Assembly (NCBI GenBank): GCA_037178625.1
Contig: CM074145.1
Location: 1,426,001-1,490,000, forward strand
Direction of reading: 5' to 3'
Source: Skeletonema tropicum
Taxonomy: Eukaryota; Bacillariophyta; Thalassiosirophyceae; Thalassiosirales; Thalassiosiraceae
DNA length: 64,000 nt
A program made the position numbers and the translations under genes. Each line of letters starts with the position of its first letter. The stretch's first letter is position 1. Under the pieces are notes generated by a model. It was not told the DNA's origin. It was given only the letters and a program-made list of their open reading frames with translations, and searched no databases. Below, in pieces: positions 9,794 to 20,569 of the stretch.

Positions 9794-12004
9794 ATGGATA
9801 ACAACATTTTAAATCAGAGTCGGCCCGAAGACGTCGACGGAGCATCATCAAGCCGTGCTTCCAACTTCGGCGATGTTGCCAACATGTTGGACGCTCAACA
9901 AGCTATGCAGCAGCAGCAGCAGCAGTCATCGCAACAGCCAGTCCTTGATTTTTTAGCCCAGCAAGCTCTGTTTCTGAACATGACGCCGGAGCAACAGCAG
10001 ATGCTAATTTTTCAACAGCAGCTGTTACTGCTACAACACATGAACACGACGCAACAGCAGTCTCAGCAATTGCCTACAGATCATCTTCATCTGTCGGCTC
10101 AATTAAATAATGGTGACAACACGTCGTCATCTCCAACACCGCTACAAATTTCCATGTTTCAAAATCCGCTGCAGATGCAGCAATATTATAACATGGGGGG
10201 TTCGCAGACAGCATATCAGAACCCGTATCATTCGGCATCCATGGCAAGTGCGCTGCCTGCTCAGGCAGTTGCTGCGGCCATGGGGTCCATGCCATCGCTA
10301 ATGAGTGGCGTCTTACCAGCTTTGCCAGTGTTGTCGCCTTCGCTACTAGCAGCAGCAAGTAATACTCAACCATCCTCCTCCTCCTACCCATTTAATAATC
10401 CCCTTGCTCGAATCAACAACAACAGCCTTCTCCAACACAACACCACAACCCCCAACACAATCACAGACCTCGACCTCCTCTCCGACGCCGACCAGGCCCT
10501 CCGCGCCAACATCCGTCAATACTTCCTCTCCATCGGCCTACACGTCTCCCAAGCCGCCATTGAAGAAATTGTCCGCACGGACGAATCCAACTTTGGCCGG
10601 TCCAACGTCGACTCCGACGATGAAGATGAAGACGATGATCCCAATAGTGCCACACCCTCACGGAAATTAATACGGTTGGTCGAGGATCATCATTGGGTTG
10701 CGGCCCTGGAACGTATTTCGACTCATCCTCGTGAGACTAGTGCGGTGGGGATACAGGGTCGGACACCGTTGCATGTGGCGTGTGATCATGATGCTCCCGC
10801 GGCGTTGGTGCAGGCATTGTTGGCAGCTTGGCCGGAGGGTGCAGAGCGGGTGGGAACGAGTTATATGAATCCACTTCATATTACTTGTTCGAGTGCTCAT
10901 GCGAGTATTGATGTGGTGAGGGTACTGTTGACGGGGTGTCGTGATGCGTTGAGGATTACGGGTGCGAAGGATGTCGATGGGGATACCCCACTTCATGCCG
11001 CGTGTCGGTGTGGTGCACCGATGGATGTGTTGATTACGTTGCTGCAGGCGAATCCGGTCACGGTGCTGTGGAGGGATTATGAGGGGTTGAATCCATTAAT
11101 GAGGTTGTGGGTGCGGTATTATGTGATTGTGGGGGAACAAATCATTTCGAATTTGAAACAGCCGAGTGATTTGACACCTGATTTGGTGGAGGCGTGGGAA
11201 CGAACGGTATTATTGTTGCAAGTAATGAATGCCATGGATGGGACTGCCCAGCAAAGGCAACTTCTTGCTCCGTTCCATGCGGTGCATGCCTCATCCTATG
11301 TCAATTGTCCAAGATGTGTCGTGCGAATGGCCATGGTCCTATTCCCCGAGCAATTGCTTATGAGGGATGAGGGGGGATTCCTCCCTATCCACATAGCCGC
11401 AGCAGCACCTGTCTATGCAGTCCATGACCTACGCGGAGAGGGCTTCTCCATGGAAGATGCTATTTTGGATGAAGAGACTGGTATGCCCATCATTCGCAAG
11501 TTGAAGGAGACCAAGTATACGGAGCCTAGCGTAATTGATATACTGCTGTCGGGGGAGGCTTCTGCGGCGAGGGAACGTGATCCGAATGGTCAACTCCCCC
11601 TTCATATTGCCATTATGAGAGGCAAGACACTTGATGAGGGAGTCAAGGCCCTTGCCGATGCCTATCCTGAAGCATTGACCATGCCAGACAAGCATACCAA
11701 CCTGTATCCATTCATGTTGGCAGCAAGTGTCGGCAGAGGGAGGGGGGATTGCTCGACTATTTATGAAATGGTTCGGGCTGCTCCAGACCTGGTCAAGATG
11801 GCACTAGATGGGACCAGAGATCTTTCGTCGTCATCTGTTACGGGTAGTGCCGAACGGATAGATAATCACCATCGATCATCAAGGAGTACTAATGAGAGGA
11901 TAACCATTGATCGACCTGTCTCTCTTGAAAAGTCAAGTGATTGTGACTCTTCAGTGTGTTTGGATCAGAAGCCACGTGCTAAAGAGAGTAAAGAAGATTT
12001 ATAA
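9794..12004 (+). CDS. Ankyrin-repeat protein with Gln-rich N-terminus, copy A
   Basis: The product is 736 residues and starts at ATG 9794. The N-terminal 200 residues are rich in Gln, Ser and Met, including a run from a CAG tract at 9909-9926. An acidic stretch (SDDEDEDDDP) lies near residue 280. Ankyrin-like repeats follow: GRTPLHVACDHDAP, MNPLHITCSSAH, GDTPLHAACRCGAP, then a degenerate part and GFLPIHIAAAAP and GQLPLHIAIMRG further on. The family acts in protein-protein binding; no enzyme domain is seen. Diatoms encode many such proteins. This is the intact copy; the version at 35202-37410 has lost two bases in the CAG tract. Confidence 0.88.
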   Translation: MDNNILNQSRPEDVDGASSSRASNFGDVANMLDAQQAMQQQQQQSSQQPVLDFLAQQALFLNMTPEQQQMLIFQQQLLLLQHMNTTQQQSQQLPTDHLHLSAQLNNGDNTSSSPTPLQISMFQNPLQMQQYYNMGGSQTAYQNPYHSASMASALPAQAVAAAMGSMPSLMSGVLPALPVLSPSLLAAASNTQPSSSSYPFNNPLARINNNSLLQHNTTTPNTITDLDLLSDADQALRANIRQYFLSIGLHVSQAAIEEIVRTDESNFGRSNVDSDDEDEDDDPNSATPSRKLIRLVEDHHWVAALERISTHPRETSAVGIQGRTPLHVACDHDAPAALVQALLAAWPEGAERVGTSYMNPLHITCSSAHASIDVVRVLLTGCRDALRITGAKDVDGDTPLHAACRCGAPMDVLITLLQANPVTVLWRDYEGLNPLMRLWVRYYVIVGEQIISNLKQPSDLTPDLVEAWERTVLLLQVMNAMDGTAQQRQLLAPFHAVHASSYVNCPRCVVRMAMVLFPEQLLMRDEGGFLPIHIAAAAPVYAVHDLRGEGFSMEDAILDEETGMPIIRKLKETKYTEPSVIDILLSGEASAARERDPNGQLPLHIAIMRGKTLDEGVKALADAYPEALTMPDKHTNLYPFMLAASVGRGRGDCSTIYEMVRAAPDLVKMALDGTRDLSSSSVTGSAERIDNHHRSSRSTNERITIDRPVSLEKSSDCDSSVCLDQKPRAKESKEDL

Positions 12005-12667
12005 AATCATGACGGGAAAAGCTGGATTAATGTTGACTGACTTAAAAGGGTGGGACATTGTACATCGTTAAATATAACTTCCACCCTTGCATTGTATTCT
12101 TTTCTCTTCGCCAGGACCAGGAGCTGGTCACATATTGTACCTAAGAACCTGGCATTAGCAGGAGTGGCCTCCCTCGAAAATGTTACTTTCACTTTATTGT
12201 ACTCGCACTTGCAACTGCACAAACAGGTACAACGAAGCCCCCTGAGATGACGACTTGTATACATACTGATAATGTTTGCTCTCCTTCATCTCCAATCGAC
12301 CCCAGGCTCAGTCTGCCAGGATGTACATCTCTAGAATACCTCCAGAGCTCTGCTCCGCATGGCAGTCTCCCGCTTGCAAACTCTCCGTGGTCTTCGTCCG
12401 AGAACCCGCCCATCTGAAGTTCTGTGACCACTCTTACACCGTGCCAACAACCAGCCCCGCGATCCATTTCCTCCCACAGCAACAGTTCGGCCTTGCCTGC
12501 CCCAAAGCCGAAGCCCGAAGCGTTTGCCATCCAATTTTGCGTCGACCAAACCCGTACCGTACCCAACAGGCCCCAATCAAGGGCGTCCTCGGCCTCGGGC
12601 ACAACCCGAGACCCTCCTGCTCCTGGTTTAAGGATCCTCGCTCTTCGCTATAGAGAGAGAGAGAGAG
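12005..12667. other. Downstream region with (GA)n tract, no confident gene
   Basis: Overlapping open frames occur on both strands (12276-12653 +, 12189-12602 -). Between copies A and B they change frame through 1 bp and 8 bp indels, which argues against coding. The stretch ends in a GA microsatellite (about 12652-12673), the target of the LINE insertion that follows. Confidence 0.5.
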
Positions 12668-12675
12668 AGAGAGTA

Positions 12676-13916
12676 GCTAATAATATAACAGAAAATTTCA
12701 CGAACGTCTGATTAGCCCTCAAGGGACGACTATATCTATCTGTGTGTGTGTAACTTGGCCTTCGGGCATTACACGTCTTTCCCAACGAATGGACTAACAA
12801 GTCCGCGGGCAGTGCTCATGCAACCCCTAGGCGCTTGCTGTTATAGAAATAAAAGACTATACTAAACCCCACACGTGAAGATCCAGCTAGCCAACCCCTT
12901 TATGCACTATCCTCGACAGACAACAGAGATTCCACCTCAGACGCGGCTCCAGATACAATAGAAGAGGCATCCTCTTCCCTCTCCGGGTCCGCCTCATATG
13001 GCTGCTCCCACCACCATCGGTGTTTGCTGGTACCACGTTGTCTCTCACCATCCCTACAAAGATCCAGAATCGGGCGGTCCCTGATGTATGCCCCAATAGT
13101 CTTTCTCCGCTTTTCGATGTACTCCGTCAAAGTATACAGCCCAACCTCCTCAAATAACTCCTTCTTATCCGGATACCTCCACTCTCCAGTCCGTTCGTTC
13201 TTCTTAGGTCGATTCCTGCGTGCCATGCGGCAAGCAGCTCGATAATAGAAGCCTTCCAGACACCGCAACGCCGAATCCGTCAATACCCAAGTCTCACTCC
13301 CATACAAAAGCACTGCCTGCACGACTGCCTTAAAAAACATACCGCAAACCCTGGGTTTCATGTTCTCGCTACGCAGGAGACGAGATATCATTTTCCACGC
13401 CTTTCGGGCCTTGGTCAGATTACTCCGGATCGCCTGCGTGTCAGTATCATCCATCGACATGAGCCGACCAAGATACTTAAACACCTCCACCCGTTCGAGG
13501 TCCTCTCCATACGCCGTGAAGCCAACTTCAAGAGCCCGCTGGTTTGCAATAGCCGCATTAGTTTGCACTATCCTCTCCCTCCCCGTCCGACAGAACTCTG
13601 ACCTCTCGTGTCTGGCAGCCCTCCGTGGGTCAGTCTGCATATTGCAGAGATGACACTTCGGGAAGACTCCAGATCCCTCGACGTCCACATAGTCCCGCGG
13701 GTGACGATCACGGAAGTGCCGACGAAGAGCCCACGCAGTGTTGAAACAATCAGTGGCTTCCTGGCACGCTGGCACAGGGCAGAAAAAACTCCCGCCAAAG
13801 CTGGCATGCGCAGTATATGTCTCCGGCTCTCCATCATTCAATAGAAAGTCCCGATTCAACACCCTTGATCGAAACACACCGTGTTGCGTCTCCAAATGCG
13901 AGTTCAGTGAGGCTGC
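12676..13916 (-). mobile_element. 5'-truncated LINE (non-LTR retrotransposon), only in copy A
   Basis: This 1241 bp insertion is flanked by AGAGAGTA at 12668-12675 and 13917-13924. Copy B has the empty site. On the minus strand it encodes the C-terminal part of a LINE reverse-transcriptase protein (open down to 12900). Visible are two zinc-finger-like segments (CPVPACQEA...HFRDRH; CHLCNMQT...H), then the typical region EVFKYLGRLMS, VVQAVLLYGSETWVL and LEGFYYRAACRMARR. No reverse transcriptase catalytic motif remains. The 3' end has no poly(A). It ends with the recurrent tail containing AATCAGACG and AAATTTTCTGTTA (minus strand). The open frame continues beyond 13916 into flanking DNA by chance. 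Confidence 0.88.
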
Positions 13917-13924
13917 AGAGAGTA

Positions 13925-13998
13925 GCCAATAATATAAGAGAAAATTTAAAGTACGTCTGATTAGCCCTCTAGAGGGGCGACTATATCTATCTGTGGTA
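13925..13998 (-). repeat. Older LINE-tail repeat next to the LINE insertion
   Basis: About 74 bp that match the 3' tail of the adjacent LINE (12676-12749) with roughly ten differences. The same segment is at about 38058-38131 in copy B, where no LINE is present. It is therefore an older, tail-only insertion that predates the duplication. Confidence 0.6.
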
Positions 13999-14257
13999 TC
14001 TATGTTGTCAGAGAGATATCTTCTTGCAACATCATAACTCCACACTACTCTTTGGTAGGAGTATGTATGTGGGGCTTTGGGTTATTTCTGTGTGCTAAGC
14101 TAAGTACTTATATTGTACGGTAACCTATTTATTATCACTGGTTTTGTAAACAAGAAAAGCATCTCGGATCCGGTTTTGATTGCTTCTCATGAATGGGATC
14201 TTTCTGCTAAAACTATGTACTTACCTGTATCCGGGTACTAATAAGTCCAGTTGCTGA

Positions 14258-14702
14258 CCGACCCGAACAGGGCACATAAAAGAATGGGCTGAACCACAAA
14301 ATTGAAAAAGTGGTGCCCTCTTTTTCATCTAGATAATTTTCCGTACTTATGCAACCGTTTAGGGGGGCGCCCTTTCCATCCACACCACCGTGCGTGTTAT
14401 AGGAGTATTGTATCAAAATTCTGCACTCAAACCTCGCTCCGCTCCTCAAAACACTTCGATGACATATTCACCATGACGCTGTGCTAGTAAAAATAAGAAG
14501 TCACTCCGTGAAGCGCCCCCGGAGGGACGGTTGGCACGCCAAAGTAGTTTTGTTGGTACATGTAAAATAGAGAAGTGAGAGCAAAATAGGGGAGAAAGTA
14601 GTGACAAGTGGATTTACCTATATTGATTGTAATTTAATGTTACAAGTTTCCATTAGTTGATGTGAGGTCATTGTACCAGTCAAGAAGAAATTTGCAGCCA
14701 CC
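14258..14702. other. Right flank of copy A, no feature seen
   Basis: Unique sequence beyond the right edge of the duplication. It contains GC-rich patches (GGGGGGCGCCC near 14366 and GCGCCCCCGGAGGG near 14512), but no open frame with recognisable content. Confidence 0.4.
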
Positions 14703-15810
14703 TTAGTAAGTTCTCTCATCTGCATTTGGGTTCGGATCTACTGCAGCAATTTTGACCTCTATTAGTGTTTTTGATGCTTCTGCTCTGGTTCTAATATCTT
14801 CCAGGTATGCCCTCCTTGTAGCATATGCATCTGTTGTCCCAATTTTCATGAGCACCTGCCTGGACAGCTCTTCTGAGTTGTTACCAATTGCAAGATATGT
14901 CAAATCTTCCACTCTAGATGTGGCCACAAGCTCCAACCCAGGTGTGGACATTGCTCCTGAATTGGCTGTTGGGTAGTGCACAGTTAGACACTTGAATTGC
15001 TTGTCAGGCCCTACAGTCATTCCCTGACTCTTGTGAATGGACAGGGCCTTGCAACATCTAAGTGGGAGTGCACGGACACTGCAACACTTTCTTTCACATC
15101 TCTCCTCCACCATTGGTATAGGGATGCAGGTGCGTGGGAGATCAGGGAAGAACTTGTCAGCCTCTGGTATATCCGAGTCGGGGAAGTCAACAATTGCATA
15201 CTGAATCTTGTTATCTTCGCCATCACCATGAGCGTAGGGGCCATCTCTAGTCTTGTAACAGGGATCATAGACAGTTCCCACAGCACCATTCATCAAACCC
15301 AGTTCTACCAAAAAGTTCTTGAGCAGCATTACCTTTGCATCTTTACAAAATGCATTCTGCTTGGGATACCGGACCTCCTTCACGCAGCAATTGTTACCAT
15401 CAGAGCGAATGGAAGAGAATTCGGCTGTGATTTTTGCAATGGGCGCATCAAGGTCATTCTGGAGGTAATCATGGGTGATTTTCAGTGCAGCTATCCAGGT
15501 AGGTACCAGATGCAAAGCATCCTTCAGAAACGATTCTTTCTCCTCTTCGCTTGTCAGTGAACCAATGTTCCTACTCAACAACAAGTCTGCATCTTCTATT
15601 GTCATGTTGCCTGTTCGCATATGATCTAGGCCCCCCTCTCCCAATACCACTCCCTCCCCTCCCCCTACCACCTCGTCCTCTCCCCCTGCCTCTCCCACCT
15701 CTCCCCCGACCAATACCACCGCTCCGTCTGCCACCTCTGCCCCGACCCCGACCACCCTCCCCTACTCCACCACTCCCTCTCCCCCGGCCCTGCTGGCGTT
15801 CACTTGCCAT
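14703..15810 (-). pseudogene. PIF1/Helitron-type helicase C-terminal remnant with RGG-rich N-terminal piece
   Basis: The minus-strand frame 15755-14703 carries late superfamily 1B helicase motifs: VMLLKNFLVELGLMNGAVG, LRCCKALSIHKSQGMTVG and GLELVATSRVEDLTYLAI. It also has the usual preceding segment with EDADLLLSRN and FLKDALHLVPTW. The Walker A and B parts are missing. In another minus frame (15810-15571) lies an Arg/Gly-rich low-complexity piece starting MASERQQGRGRG. The two frames overlap in a G-rich tract, so a frameshift probably joined or separated them. This fits a decayed Helitron or a truncated PIF1-like gene. No Helitron Rep domain or defined ends were found. Confidence 0.65.
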
Positions 15811-16128
15811 CTGCAATGATGTGACGACGACAATGATCAACACTTCCACGACAATAATCAGCACTTCAACAACAAATAATCAACACTTCCACGACAATAA
15901 TCAACAGTTAGGCGAAAATATGAATCATTTAGAAATGAACGAATATTTATGCATTGATAAACGAATGAATTTGACAATCTCGAACGAATAACTCACCTCT
16001 ATGAACAAAATGTGCTGTGCCAACGGATAAATATTTATTAATCCCCCCCAATGATAATTATTTAATCTCCCCCACGATAGTGGAGTAGAAGCTCGGTGAA
16101 ACTCCAACTATTATCAACAACAATCACC
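15811..16128. other. Intergenic, short degenerate repeats, no gene
   Basis: It contains repeated words such as CACTTCCACGACAATAATCA at 15841-15905, i.e. a small imperfect tandem repeat. No open frame of interest. Confidence 0.4.
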
Positions 16129-16665
16129 GTTCGGCCTCGCAAGCTCGCCCTCACCAAAAACACTTCACGTAATGCAGCGCCGTCAATGATTGGTTGGTAC
16201 GATGTAAGATCTCAAAAAGCGACCGCTGAGGGGGGTGTAATCCAGACAGTTGGCACGACGTGTAATCAATAATAATCACTGTTCGGCCTCGCAAGCTCGC
16301 CCTCACCAAAAACACTTCAAGTAATGCTGCACCGTCAATGATTGGTTGGTACGATGTAAGATCTCAAAAAGCGACCGCTGGGAGGGTGTAATCCAGACAG
16401 TTGGCACGACGTGTAATTAATAATAATCACTGTTCGGCCTCGCAAGCTCGCCCTCACGAATCACACTTCAAGTAATGCAGCACCGTCAATGATTGGTTGG
16501 TACGATGTAAGATCTCAAAAAGCGACCGCTGAGGGGGGTGTAATCCAGACAGTTGGCACGACGTGCAATCAATATTAATCACTGTTCGGCCTCGCAAGCT
16601 CGCCCTCACGAATCACACTTCAAGTAATGCTGCACCGTCAATGATTGGGTGGCACGATGTATTTG
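16129..16665. repeat. Minisatellite, about 3.5 units of 152 bp
   Basis: The landmark GTTCGGCCTCGCAAGCTCGC occurs at 16129, 16281, 16432 and 16584, giving periods of 152, 151 and 152 bp. Units share AATGATTGGTTGGTACGATG, AAAAAGCGACCGCTG and CCAGACAGTTGGCACGACG. They differ by scattered substitutions (for example CCAAAAACACTTC against CGAATCACACTTC). The last unit is truncated at about 16665. The units have no common open frame. Confidence 0.92.
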
Positions 16666-17075
16666 GAAGCGAGCGTGACCAGGCAAGTGAGCGCTCGCAA
16701 TGAAATGCTTATTTCGTCCCGAAGCGCGTGTCAGTCGAAACGATGACGTCGAAATCGAATAATTCTCTGATGATTGCCGTGTGAAATGAAGAACTCGAGA
16801 TGGTATGCGGTGATGATGTCGATGTTTCGTTCGACAAGTGAGGAGCAGTTCAAAGTTCAATTCGATTCCGAGGTTCCCGTGCTTCTGACAAAGGAGACAT
16901 GGGACGTTCAGAAACTTGCCGCCAACAAACTCAGCGCGCATCGTGCGCGCCGCCTCCAAACCCAGGGTAGGTAAGAGCAAAAGTACATAAGTACAAGCTA
17001 ACTATGCCCTTGATAGAGCATCAGATGGACTTTATCGACTATCCAACTATCGGATCAGGTGGTCAATAAGAGTCA
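16666..17075. other. Intergenic, no confident gene
   Basis: A 124-codon minus-strand open frame (16606-16980) has no recognisable domain and overlaps the minisatellite. I regard it as chance. Confidence 0.4.
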
Positions 17076-17232
17076 ATAAGCTTCCACGGTGGAAATGGCG
17101 CGCCCGGATTGCACAGATTTGGGTTTGAGGATTTTTTTGGCCATCAAACACGAAGATCATGAAGCTGCCGCATGTTGTCACCATCCCATACTACGCAATC
17201 AAACAACAAAACAAGCATGATATTAATAAAAT

Positions 17233-18569
17233 TTAGGAGGCACCGTCATCGTCATCATCACTATCGTTGTCACTATCAAAATATTTGTCCAGAAGAAATT
17301 CTTTATCATAGTTTCCACACACATCATCACGTTGTTGATGCTTCTGACGCAAGTCTTCATTGCGATCGTCAGAGAAGAATCGGAGGTAATGACTCAAAGC
17401 ATTATCGTCGTCAATCAACTTATCGTCCATCATTTCTTGGAGGCACTTATGGCGGACAAGCTTCACGTATTGGCGTTTAGGAGGCAGCGTTTTGTGCACG
17501 ACATCACGGTTGAATTTATGGATGTCATCCGCTGTCACCCGGGAAGATTTAGTCTTAGTCGCCGCATCACGAACCTGCACATTTCTACTATTGATCTCAC
17601 CGTCGGTCGCCTTTGTTTCTTTGCTCTGTTGCAGATGATCATCCAATCTCTGGCACAAATCAATACTCTTTACATCTCTCCCTGCCTTCAGGTCGCTCTG
17701 TAAAGCCGCCATCTCATCATCTGCTGCACTTTCGTCGCTATCCTTCTTGGCCGAATACCCCCTAACCTCCTTGGCTATTGCCTTCCCAATGGCTTTTGAG
17801 GCGCTCTTTTCACTCTTCAGGACATTTGCTGCTGCCAGTGGTAGATTCTGCAATGATTTTATCGGAGGAGGCATGTATTTGCACAAATCAGCAAAACACC
17901 AATCCTTTTTAATTTGCAACAGACGGATTAGAATGAAGAAGGCAAGGGAATGACTGCAAAATAACCAACCGTTAGGACAATCGCATTGTGATTTCTCCGG
18001 GAGATACACAACAACACTGCCGTCGGGTTTGAATGAAAGTGACACATCGTACACTTCACTCTTCATGCTTGGTGTACATTTAATCCGCAAAATTTGGATT
18101 GGTTCATCTTGTCCGTCTACCTTGGCAGTACCCAATGTAAGTGATTGAATATCTAAGCTGCCGCTCACAAATCTCAACCACGATCGTTCACGAATTCCAT
18201 TCATTCCAGTTCCAAAGATTTCGTCAATGTATTTGCTGTTCACAGTTGGGACTACACTTCGGATGAATTGTAGTAAAATAGATTGTGATTATTCCATCTC
18301 ACTTCTGAGACACCTGCCATCGTCTCCCAGGAAATGTAAGACTTTGTCTTTACGGCTTCGTTGAGGCTGATGCGCTCTCGGTCCAATGGCTGCTTGTTCT
18401 CGTATGCTAGTCGCACTTGCTTGATGAGAGACAATCTTGAAGTTCCCTTCGGCATAGGTACTCCATGATAAACCATCCAATCCAACAAAACATTCTGTGG
18501 CAGTATTCCAATCGGGCAGTCCTTGAAATATATCTCTGAGTTCGGTGGGAGGTTACGAGTTGTGTCCAA
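17233..18569 (-). pseudogene. SWIM zinc-finger accessory gene of the transposon, frameshifted
   Basis: Two consecutive minus-strand frames, 18569-18252 and 18243-17233, appear to be one gene broken by a single-base shift near 18250. The first has a SAP-like helix-turn-helix segment (LPQNVLLDWMVYHGVP...SRLSLIKQVRLAY). The second has a SWIM zinc finger CDCPNGWLFCSH, then a Lys/Asp-rich tail ending in an acidic run (DSDNDSDDDDDGAS). SWIM domains bind DNA or protein and occur in transposon accessory proteins, where a YqaJ nuclease often follows. No nuclease domain is seen here. The 5' end lacks an in-frame ATG. Confidence 0.65.
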
Positions 18570-18893
18570 TGGGTCTTTTGGTAACGATAGTGGTACAAGC
18601 GGCTAGCCCATGATGGCATTTATGTTACTACTGCTAAATTATGCAACGCATCTTCACTCCTTTGTCTGTATCTGCTGCAAAGCGCAGAAAAATGTAGCGT
18701 CCAATATTTCATGGCCAAATTTTGTGATCTATTCGTTCATACTCGCATTTCAAACCATTCCGTTCAATATTCTGTATTCTCATTCTGGTCATAAAAATCA
18801 ATATGAAGACTCGTAGCAATCAGTACAATAGTCCAAAGAGGAGAGTCCGCGGAGAGAAGAGGCAGAAGAACTCGCCATCCAAAAAGCCTTCAG

Positions 18894-19703
18894 ATGACTC
18901 TCCATCATCTCGCTTTGCTGCCATCACTAGATGATCCAGTGACCTCGTTTGAATGGTGCCTTGCGGCAAAGATGAGAATCAACTGTGGGATGTCCTATCG
19001 AACCATTGCATACATCCTTGGGCTGAACGCAGAGAACTCTCATGTTGCAGATAGAGTGAAGTGGTGGGTTGATAGATGGGGCGAAGCAGGAGAAGATCTC
19101 TCTATTCTTGATATAACTGAGGAATTCCTTAAAGCAACTTGTCCTCAAGCATTCAAGGATGAAGGTCTCGACAATGTTTGTGCAATACCTGACGGCAAAG
19201 ACTTGAAGATATTTACTCCACGGAAGAATACACTCTTCACTCGCGCGTGCTATTCTGACAAAGTCCACGCTAGTGCAGTGCGTTGCATTTCATGGTGCAC
19301 GCCAATGGGTTTAAGTTTTGAGCACACTAATTTATTTCTTGCTCGTGTATCAGAGAAGGCGCTCGTTGAGCTGTGGGGACCACGGCTGAGGAAGTGTCCA
19401 CCAGGATGGGTGATGCTATCGGATCGAGGCTTTTGGGACACAGCACGATACTATCCCAATATGAACAGGCAAATCACCCCCAAATTCTTGAGTGGTCGCG
19501 GCCAATTCACCGCCGAGGAGGTGTCTGCTGATAGGACCATCTGCAAGTTGAGGTACACGTGCGAGGTTGCATTTTCTCGAGTGACGGATAGCGATGGGTT
19601 GAAGGATGTCATCCCGGCTTCATTTTACGGCATGTTGGATGCCATGAACCATTGGGGACACGCCAATGTAAATATTTGTAGGCCGCTAATGCCGCTAAAT
19701 TAA
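18894..19703 (+). CDS. DDE superfamily transposase (DDE_Tnp_4, ISL2EU-like)
   Basis: The product is 269 residues from ATG 18894. Candidate catalytic residues are Asp in AIPDGKDLKIF, Asp in WVMLSDRGFWDTARYYPN and Glu in ICKLRYTCEVAFSRV. PKFLSGRGQFTAEEVSADR between them is characteristic of the ISL2EU/IS4EU-like group. Upstream, residues DDPVTSFEWCLAAKMRIN resemble the helix-turn-helix entry region. A Lys/Arg-rich stretch in another frame (ATG 18803) would make a plausible N-terminus if one base were shifted, so this ORF is probably 5'-truncated by a frameshift. The C-terminus is short for the family. Confidence 0.8.
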   Translation: MTLHHLALLPSLDDPVTSFEWCLAAKMRINCGMSYRTIAYILGLNAENSHVADRVKWWVDRWGEAGEDLSILDITEEFLKATCPQAFKDEGLDNVCAIPDGKDLKIFTPRKNTLFTRACYSDKVHASAVRCISWCTPMGLSFEHTNLFLARVSEKALVELWGPRLRKCPPGWVMLSDRGFWDTARYYPNMNRQITPKFLSGRGQFTAEEVSADRTICKLRYTCEVAFSRVTDSDGLKDVIPASFYGMLDAMNHWGHANVNICRPLMPLN

Positions 19704-20108
19704 GTCGTCATTATTATTCTTTTCTTCTGTTTTTGTTGCCGTAGAGTGTCGAAGAGAAGACGAACCGATTATGTGTTGATGTGTCGGGAGATCCGGGCAC
19801 TCAGCTTCTGCATGAATATTTAATAATAATAACTCAACTATGCCATAAAAATTGTTGCCGATGCACAGCCAGTCATGATAATTAACAGCGGCATCGCTCG
19901 TTGCTGTTTTTTGGTGGATAGTTTGCCGTGCATACGCATACAGTAGGTGACGACATGGTTGATGTTTTGTGTTCGGTGAAGACTCCAATTGTTGGTTCAA
20001 TGATGTCTAGGTAGCGATAATGCAACATTTAAATAAATACAAAGTTAATCATTAATTTCCTAAGTGATATGATGTTTTGTGTTCGGTGGGTTTGGAGCAA
20101 AAAGTTGC

Positions 20109-20569
20109 GTCAACTGGGTACACACTTAGCTGAAAAGTGGGAGCGTCAGCGTAGCCAGATGATATTCTATGTGCGGGTACGCATGTCCCTTGCCCTAGTC
20201 CGGGCAAACTCCCTCCTGCTCAGAGGGAGTAGGGACAGGCACCACCGCATCCGGCCACTCATTGAGAATGGGCCGGGGATGTCCAACTGGCACACCTGGA
20301 GTGGGGAGTAATCCCCTCTCCCCCACCTCTGCGGTGGCAGAGGTTGAGTGAGGACTCTCACTCTCACCTGTCGAGAGGCAGTTGAGAGTAGGAGGGAGGA
20401 GGAACATACCATCACCTAGCACAGGTGACAAGAGGAGTGCGGACTTGCCACTGAACTAGAGATACCTAGACTGCACTCCTCTTATTACCTAAAATGGGCA
20501 AGTTCAGATCCAGCTTGCCCAGTAAACAGCTCCTGAATACCATCCTAAACTAATCACTTATTTATCTTG
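20109..20569 (+). mobile_element. LINE 3'-end fragment with 9 bp target duplication
   Basis: The segment is flanked by AAAAGTTGC at 20100-20108 and 20570-20578. Its first part is open and translates to QLGTHLAEKWERQRSQMI and RMSLALVRANSLLLRGSR, a Trp/Arg-rich protein end, and stops at 20311. The remaining 260 bp is an untranslated 3' region. The same 3' region occurs in reverse complement at 34548-34817 attached to a 28-base poly(A). It is therefore retroposon-derived; the exact family is unknown. Confidence 0.72.

Larger units (their letters stand above)
629..14257 (+). repeat. Segmental duplication, copy A (direct repeat of 22057-38398)
   Basis: The sequence from AGCCGGGGCAGCGCAG at about 629 to AGTCCAGTTGCTGA at about 14257 reappears in the same orientation at 22057-38398. 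Gene order is conserved and coding parts differ by only a few residues per gene. The copies differ by small indels and by lineage-specific insertions: here a 680 bp inverted-repeat element (5879-6558) and a LINE fragment (12676-13916). Copy A has frameshifts in its first three genes. The sequence cannot tell a true tandem segmental duplication from two haplotypes joined by the assembler. Confidence 0.95.

Noticed and set aside
12189..12653. Open frames on both strands downstream of the ankyrin gene
   Set aside because: They do not keep their frame between copies A and B, which differ there by 1 bp and 8 bp indels, and no domain is visible.
13917..14045. N-terminal extension of the LINE protein (MWSYDVARRYLSD...)
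   Set aside because: It lies outside the target duplication and is also found in copy B without the LINE; the frame is open by chance.
15571..15864. RGG-box RNA-binding protein as a separate gene
   Set aside because: It is a low-complexity G-rich tract overlapping the helicase remnant; any G-rich repeat gives Arg/Gly frames. Kept only as part of the helicase remnant.
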